Below, piece after piece: positions 58,477 to 64,000 of a DNA stretch of 64,000 nucleotides. The DNA is from an uncultured Ruminococcus sp. (GTDB taxonomy: Bacteria; Bacillota; Clostridia; Oscillospirales; Acutalibacteraceae): NCBI GenBank assembly GCA_904393835.1, contig CAJFNC010000002.1:62001-126000 (forward strand), written 5' to 3'. Position 1 is the first letter of the stretch, and every line of letters begins with the position of its first letter. Made by a program: the position numbers and the translations under genes. Below the pieces are notes generated by a model. The model saw nothing but the letters and a program-made list of their open reading frames with translations, was not told where the DNA came from and did no database searches.

Positions 58477-59667
58477 ATGGAATATAAATTTTCCGACAGA
58501 GTATCAAATTTGAAGCCCAGCGCCATAAGAGAAATTTTTAAATATGCCGCCGACCCCGAAGTGGTTTCGCTTTCGGCGGGAAATCCGTCCCCCGACGCTT
58601 TCCCGATTGAGGCTATTGCGGAAATTTCTGCAAATGTACTGAAAAACGACCCTATTTCCGTTTTGCAGTACAGCGTGAGCGAGGGCTATACTCCGTTGAG
58701 AAATCACGTAAAAGAGTATATGAAAAAGGAGCATAATATCGGCAGAGATTTTGACGATATTCTTATTACGACGGGCGCTCAGCAGGTTATGGACTTGTGT
58801 TCAAAGGCGCTTGTAAATGAAGGAGAAACAATTATATGTGAAGCTCCTTCTTTTGTAGGCTCGCTTAACACATTCAGAAGCTACAACGCAAAACTCAGCG
58901 GCGTAACGGTTGAGTCCGACGGTATGAATATGGAGGAGCTTGAAGAAAAGCTCAGTACAATCCCCAATGTTAAGTTTATTTACACTATTCCGAATTTTCA
59001 GAATCCGTCAGGCGTTACAATGAGCCTTGAAAAGCGTAAAAAAATGTATGAGCTTGCCAAAAAATACGGCGTGCTGATTATTGAGGACAATCCCTACGGA
59101 GATTTAAGATACAGCGGCGAAAATGTGCCGAGTATCAAGTCGTTTGACGAGGACGGCATCGTCATTTACGCGGGTTCTTTCTCTAAGGTAATCGCACCCG
59201 GCATGCGTGTTGCTTACTGTATTTGTCCAACCACTGTTTTTCAAAAACTTGTTGTGTGCAAGCAGGCAGGAGATGTGCATACAAATATCTGGTCGCAGTA
59301 TGTTTGCGATGAGTTTATGACAAAATATAACTTTAACGAACACCTCGCAAAGCTCAGAAAAATTTATGCCGCAAAGGCGGATTTTTGTATGGATTTGCTC
59401 GACAAATACTGCGCTCCCGCAATCACTTATCACAGAATTGACGGCGGCTTGTTTATTTGGTGTGATTTACCGAAAAACGTTGATATGCCTGAATTTTGCA
59501 AGCTTGCGGTACAGAACAAGGTTTGCGTAGTGCCCGGCAATGCGTTTTTAACCGATGAAAATATAGAATGTCACAGCTTCAGGATTAATTTTTCCACACC
59601 TACCGACGAACAGCTCGAAAAGGGCATTAAAATTCTGGGTGAGCTTGCCGGTAAAATCTGTAAATAA
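58477..59667 (+). CDS. PLP-dependent aminotransferase (class I/II, 2-aminoadipate/MocR-C-like)
   Basis: VVSLSAGNPSPDAFP, ILITTGAQQVMDLCSKAL, IPNFQNPSGVTMS, YAGSFSKVIAPGMRVAY. Confidence 0.92.
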   Translation: MEYKFSDRVSNLKPSAIREIFKYAADPEVVSLSAGNPSPDAFPIEAIAEISANVLKNDPISVLQYSVSEGYTPLRNHVKEYMKKEHNIGRDFDDILITTGAQQVMDLCSKALVNEGETIICEAPSFVGSLNTFRSYNAKLSGVTVESDGMNMEELEEKLSTIPNVKFIYTIPNFQNPSGVTMSLEKRKKMYELAKKYGVLIIEDNPYGDLRYSGENVPSIKSFDEDGIVIYAGSFSKVIAPGMRVAYCICPTTVFQKLVVCKQAGDVHTNIWSQYVCDEFMTKYNFNEHLAKLRKIYAAKADFCMDLLDKYCAPAITYHRIDGGLFIWCDLPKNVDMPEFCKLAVQNKVCVVPGNAFLTDENIECHSFRINFSTPTDEQLEKGIKILGELAGKICK

Positions 59668-59684
59668 CTTTGGAGGATATAATT

Positions 59685-60686
59685 ATGGAAAACGAACAGA
59701 AAAAAGAGGTTGTATTCAGCGCGATACAGCCCAGCGGTTCTATTACGCTCGGCAACTATCTCGGCGCACTCAGAAACTGGGTTAAAATGCAGGACGAGTA
59801 CAACTGCATTTACGCCCTTGCAGATTTGCATACAATTACCGTAAGACAAGATCCAAAGCAAATGCGTAAAAACATTCTTGACGCTTATGCTTCTTTGCTT
59901 GCCTGCGGAATTGACGTTGAAAAGAGCATATTTTTTATTCAGAGTCACGTGCATACCCATGCTGAAATGTCATGGCTTTTGAGCTGTTACACGCAGTTCG
60001 GCGAGCTTTCAAGAATGACTCAGTTTAAGGATAAATCAGCTAAACACGCCGACAACATAAACGCAGGCCTGTTTACGTATCCCGTGCTTATGGCAGGCGA
60101 TATTCTTTTGTATCAGGCTGACAAGGTGCCAGTAGGCGCCGACCAAAAACAACACATTGAAATTACACGAAACATCGCCGAAAGATTCAACGGACTTTAC
60201 GGCAACGTGTTCAAAATTCCCGAGGGCTTTATTCCAAAAAACGGAGCAAGAGTAATGAGCTTACAGGATCCTACAAAGAAGATGAGCAAGTCTGACGAAA
60301 ATGCCAACGGCTGTGTTCATTTGCTTGACCCGCCCGAAGTTATTATGAAAAAATTCAAGCGCGCCATTACCGACAGCGAAGCCTGTGTGCGTTATGCTGA
60401 AGGTAAAGACGGTGTTAACAATCTAATGGCTATTTACAGTGCCGTTACGGGGCTTAGCTATGAACAGATTGAGCACGACTTTGACGGCAAGGGATACGGC
60501 GACTTTAAAACCGCAGTCGGCGAGGCTGTTGTGGAAACTCTGCGTCCGATTCAGGAAAAATACAATCAGTACATCAGCGACAAGGCTTATCTTGAGGAGT
60601 GTTATCGCAAGGCTGACGAGATTGCGCTTAAAATCAGTTCACGTACACTCGGCAAGGCGATGAAAAAGGTCGGCTTTGTGCTTTAA
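59685..60686 (+). CDS. trpS: tryptophanyl-tRNA synthetase
   Basis: FSAIQPSGSITLGNYLGALRNW, GADQKQHIEITRNIAERFN, DPTKKMSKSD; start refined. Confidence 0.97.
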   Translation: MENEQKKEVVFSAIQPSGSITLGNYLGALRNWVKMQDEYNCIYALADLHTITVRQDPKQMRKNILDAYASLLACGIDVEKSIFFIQSHVHTHAEMSWLLSCYTQFGELSRMTQFKDKSAKHADNINAGLFTYPVLMAGDILLYQADKVPVGADQKQHIEITRNIAERFNGLYGNVFKIPEGFIPKNGARVMSLQDPTKKMSKSDENANGCVHLLDPPEVIMKKFKRAITDSEACVRYAEGKDGVNNLMAIYSAVTGLSYEQIEHDFDGKGYGDFKTAVGEAVVETLRPIQEKYNQYISDKAYLEECYRKADEIALKISSRTLGKAMKKVGFVL

Positions 60687-60695
60687 ATTCAAAAT

Positions 60696-60722
60696 AAACA
60701 GGGAGCATTGCTCCCTGTTTTT
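60696..60722 (+). terminator. intrinsic terminator after trpS
   Basis: AAACAGGGAGC-ATT-GCTCCCTGTTTTT. Confidence 0.9.
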
Positions 60723-60757
60723 GCATATTCGGCAGAAAAATTGAAATTAATAATAGT

Positions 60758-61321
60758 CTATATAAGGTGTTTTCCGATTTGATAAACGGCGTTGTTATCG
60801 CAAATTTTTTTGCCGTTTTCTTTTACCCGTGCACTTTCAATTTTACTGCCTCTTTTGGCGCAGTATTCCGACAAAATCCGTTTGGTTTGCTTTGGTACAT
60901 TACAGTAGTCAAAAATCAGGTAGTAGTTGTCGTTGTAGAGATAGGCTGAATTTTTGTTGCAGTAAATGTTTTGGCGATACAGCTTTTCAATTACTTCAAG
61001 AAAATTCGAGCTGTTGCCGATTTTATAGCAGACGCTTGGAACTGAGCCTTTAATTTTATATCGTTTGTGCAGAATTTTGTCGGCGGTTATCAAAATATAA
61101 CAATCATCGCCGATTTCTATTGCTTCAAGCTGAACGTTTTTGCCGTTTATCTCAAGTCCTGTTTTCTGACATGCAAGGCGCATTATTCTGAGCAGGATTC
61201 TGCGCGAATGAATGTCGTTTAAGCCGAGAGTGTCGAAGCTCAGCGAAAAATCACGCATATCCTGACTGCACAGTATGATAAGGGCACGGTTTTCAGATAG
61301 CTTTTCAACTGTCAAAATCAT
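60758..61321 (-). CDS. MecA-like adaptor family protein
   Basis: N-terminal MecA-like MILTVEKLSENRALIILCSQDMRDFSLSFDTLG...ILLRIMRLACQKTG and C-terminal LYNDNYYLIFDY. Confidence 0.65.
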   Translation of the reverse strand: MILTVEKLSENRALIILCSQDMRDFSLSFDTLGLNDIHSRRILLRIMRLACQKTGLEINGKNVQLEAIEIGDDCYILITADKILHKRYKIKGSVPSVCYKIGNSSNFLEVIEKLYRQNIYCNKNSAYLYNDNYYLIFDYCNVPKQTKRILSEYCAKRGSKIESARVKENGKKICDNNAVYQIGKHLI

Positions 61322-61484
61322 TCCTCCCGTAAAGAACTGCCATTATCATATTATGATGATACCGCTTTTTTTGCAAGTAATTATTAGTGGAAATTTGACA
61401 GGAAAATATCAACATATAGTATTGCCATTTTTAGTTTATAATGATAAAATTATCTTAAAAATTATATCTGAAAGGATGATTTGT

Positions 61485-63014
61485 ATGCCGAAATGGCTCA
61501 ATGATGCGGTATTCTATGAAATTTATCCGCAAAGCTTTAACGACACCAACGGCGACGGTATCGGTGATATTAACGGTATCATTGAAAAGCTCGACTACGT
61601 AAAGGGGCTCGGCTGTAATGCCGTGTGGCTTAACCCTGTTTATGACTCACCTTTTATGGACGCAGGTTACGATGTGCGCGACTACAAAAAGGTTGCTCCC
61701 CGATACGGCACAAACGATGACCTCGTAAGACTTTTTGATGAGGCTCACAAAAAAGGCATTAAAATTTTGCTTGACCTTGTTCCGGGGCACACTTCGGATA
61801 CACATCCATGGTTTTTAGAGGCTAAAAAAGCGGCTGTAAACGAATACACAAACCGCTATATCTTTACAAAAAATGTTTGGGATGCTCCGCCCGAATACAG
61901 AATGATGTGTGGACTTTGCGAAAGAAACGGTAACTATATGGTTAACTATTTCAGCTCGCAGCCTGCTCTTAACTACGGTTTTGCCGAGATTACACACCCC
62001 GAATGGCAGCTTCCCACAGACCACCCCGACTGCCTTGCCACCGTTGAGGCAATCAAGGATATTATGCGTTTCTGGCTTGACAAGGGCGCTGACGGCTTCA
62101 GAGTGGATATGGCAGATTCACTTGTAAAAAATGACGATGACAAAATAGCTACCGCCAAAATCTGGAGAGGCGTAAGAGAAATGCTCGACAGGGAATATCC
62201 CGAAGCTGCGCTCGTTGCCGAATGGTGCAATCCTCAGCGTGCAATCAACGACGGCGGTTTCCATATGGATTTTTACCTTGACCATGCGGGCAACGGCTAC
62301 AATACCCTTTTCCGCGGAGGCGAATGGGGCGACGAGGCTGCGTTTAATCCTAACGGCAAAGGCAGTCTTAAAACATTTGTTGAAGAGTATCTTCCCGCAT
62401 ACGAAAGCTCAAAGGACAACGGCTATATCAGCTTTATGACCAACAACCACGATATGCCGCGTGTTACCGCGTATCTTGATAAGCAGGCTGTAAAGCTTGT
62501 TGACGCATTTATCTTTACAATGCCGGGCGTACCGTTCCTTTACTACGGCGATGAAATAGGAATGAGATACCAAAGCAATCTCGTAAGTAAAGAAGGCGGT
62601 TTCAGCAGAACGGGTTCTCGTACTCCAATGCAGTGGGGCAGCGGCAAAAATCTGGGCTTCTCCACAAGCGATGAGCCTTATTTGCCTGTTGACAAGAGCG
62701 ATGATGCTCCTACAGTTGAAAATCAGAAGGATGGCCCCGACAGCATTTATAAGGTTATTACGGATATGATTGCGCTTCGTCACAAGTACGACGACCTAAA
62801 GGGCAACGGCGACCTTGAGTTTATTTATGAGGAGGGCAAGCTCCCGTTTGCGTACAGGAGAGGTAACCTCGTAATGTTCTTTAATCCGCTCGGTAATGAA
62901 AGTGAAATTAAGACCGATTACAGCGGTAAAAAGGTTTACGAGCTCGGTAATGCAGAGTTTGCCGACGGTAAAGTAAAAATGGGCCCGCAGAGCTTTGTTA
63001 TGATAGAGCTTTAA
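61485..63014 (+). CDS. GH13 alpha-amylase family glycosidase (alpha-glucosidase-like, no signal peptide)
   Basis: WLNDAVFYEIYPQSFNDTNGDGIGDINGI, DGFRVDMADSL, LVAEWCNP, FMTNNHDMPR; start refined to 61485 after GAAAGGATG. Confidence 0.93.
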   Translation: MPKWLNDAVFYEIYPQSFNDTNGDGIGDINGIIEKLDYVKGLGCNAVWLNPVYDSPFMDAGYDVRDYKKVAPRYGTNDDLVRLFDEAHKKGIKILLDLVPGHTSDTHPWFLEAKKAAVNEYTNRYIFTKNVWDAPPEYRMMCGLCERNGNYMVNYFSSQPALNYGFAEITHPEWQLPTDHPDCLATVEAIKDIMRFWLDKGADGFRVDMADSLVKNDDDKIATAKIWRGVREMLDREYPEAALVAEWCNPQRAINDGGFHMDFYLDHAGNGYNTLFRGGEWGDEAAFNPNGKGSLKTFVEEYLPAYESSKDNGYISFMTNNHDMPRVTAYLDKQAVKLVDAFIFTMPGVPFLYYGDEIGMRYQSNLVSKEGGFSRTGSRTPMQWGSGKNLGFSTSDEPYLPVDKSDDAPTVENQKDGPDSIYKVITDMIALRHKYDDLKGNGDLEFIYEEGKLPFAYRRGNLVMFFNPLGNESEIKTDYSGKKVYELGNAEFADGKVKMGPQSFVMIEL

Positions 63015-63080
63015 TTTAAAATTAAACAATCGGATTAAATAAGGAGCTGCCGCTAATCGAAAGATTCAGCGACAGCTCCG

Positions 63081-63503
63081 TTAGTTTTGCCTGCTTTTGC
63101 GTGAGTCGAGGAAGTCCTGCAAAATAATTGCGGCAGCTACCTCATCGACAACATTTTTACGTTTTTTGCCTCTGGTGTTAGTGGTGTTGAGAAAATTGTG
63201 CGCCGTTACGGTTGTGCCTCTTTCGTCCTGCATAACGGTTTCAATCCCCGTCAATACATTTAGCTTTTCGGCAAACTCTCTTGCATTTTTAGCGCTTTCA
63301 CCTTCGCTTCCGTCCATATTTTTCGGAAGTCCGACAACAATCAGCTCAGCCTTTGTTTCTTTTGCCGTCTGCATTACGTCGTTCAAAAGCTTTGAGGGAG
63401 ATTTTTGAAATATAACTTTGTAGGGAGACGCCAAAAATTCCGTTTTGTCGCACACGGCAATTCCTGTTCTCGCTTTTCCCAAGTCAACCGACATTATAAT
63501 CAT
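63081..63503 (-). CDS. ruvX: Holliday junction resolvase-like RuvX/YqgF
   Basis: MIIMSVDLGKARTGIAVCD, VVGLPKNMDGSEGESAKNAREFAEKL, DERGTTVTA. Confidence 0.94.
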   Translation of the reverse strand: MIIMSVDLGKARTGIAVCDKTEFLASPYKVIFQKSPSKLLNDVMQTAKETKAELIVVGLPKNMDGSEGESAKNAREFAEKLNVLTGIETVMQDERGTTVTAHNFLNTTNTRGKKRKNVVDEVAAAIILQDFLDSRKSRQN

Positions 63504-63777
63504 AGCAATTATCCTTTCAAATATCTTATAAAGACATTATAAAATAAAATCTTCCGCTTAACAATATATTTCTCATTTTTTACTCTGGTTTTCAGCTTTT
63601 ATTTTCGTTGTAATGCGTGACAAAAGGCTTAAATTAAGTATGTTTATACCTATAATTCCATCTTGGAATAATATAACTTAAAAATTTTATCATTTCATTT
63701 TTATGCGACGGCGAGTGCAAATTATTTCAACCTGTCTTTAAAATTCTACAAAAGAATATAAAAATATTCATTCACAT

Positions 63778-63811
63778 ACCGACAAAACAAAATGCTTCCG
63801 CTTTATATAAT
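63778..63811 (+). promoter_or_regulatory. candidate Spo0A-box-like site plus -10 element
   Basis: ACCGACAAAA (complement TTTTGTCGGT) 18 nt upstream of TATAAT. Confidence 0.35.
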
Positions 63812-63855
63812 AGAGTTAAAAAGTAACCCACTTGGGGATAAAGGACGTAGAATTT

Positions 63856-64000
63856 ATGGAAAGTCAAAAAACAATGCGAGTAAAAAGAACACGTCCGCAG
63901 GACAGTATTCTGAAAAGCGGTCTTATGACTGCGGTGTATTTTGTGTGCGGCATAGTGGTGTCAAAGGGCGCTGTTTTGGGCAGTTTGGCGCCGTTTGGGG
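63856..64000 (+). CDS. spoIIE: partial CDS, probable stage II sporulation protein E N-terminus
   Basis: MESQKTMRVKRTRPQDSILKSGLMTAVYFVCGIVVSKGAVLGSLAPFG, truncated by window end; GSLAPFG resembles SpoIIE TM region. Confidence 0.5.
   Translation, partial: MESQKTMRVKRTRPQDSILKSGLMTAVYFVCGIVVSKGAVLGSLAPFG

Overview
This 64 kb window reads as chromosomal core and light-accessory DNA of a gut-type, low-GC Gram-positive Clostridia (Ruminococcaceae/Oscillospiraceae-like: dockerin modules, DapL lysine route, type III glutamine synthetase, possible spoIIE start). Taxonomy is inferred from gene content only. The left part holds a nitrogen-assimilation block: gltB-gltD (minus strand), glnN (GSIII), an ammonium transporter fused to a C-terminal PII domain, an ANTAR-domain response regulator, then carA, a continuous carB-dapF reading frame, pyrG and dapL. 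The leaders of glnN and amt each carry an intrinsic terminator that overlaps a hexaloop hairpin (AxxGxx), which fits ANTAR antitermination. The middle has a metal P-type ATPase/HMA/Rrf2/ArsR locus, a dockerin protein, and a redox island (LysR, DUF3737, cyclophilin-like lipoprotein, Fe-ADH, decayed LysR, two aldo/keto reductases). The right part has argS, murI, the rpmG-secE-nusG-rplKA-rplJL operon with an L10 leader and L1-type sites, a block of hairpins between convergent genes, a dockerin/starch-binding-like protein, trpS, a GH13 enzyme, ruvX and a partial spoIIE-like start. A dispersed hairpin-rich repeat family (3 clear copies, 1 degenerate) is present. I saw no CRISPR array, rRNA, tRNA, prophage or transposase gene. 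All family names come from motif recognition, not database searches.
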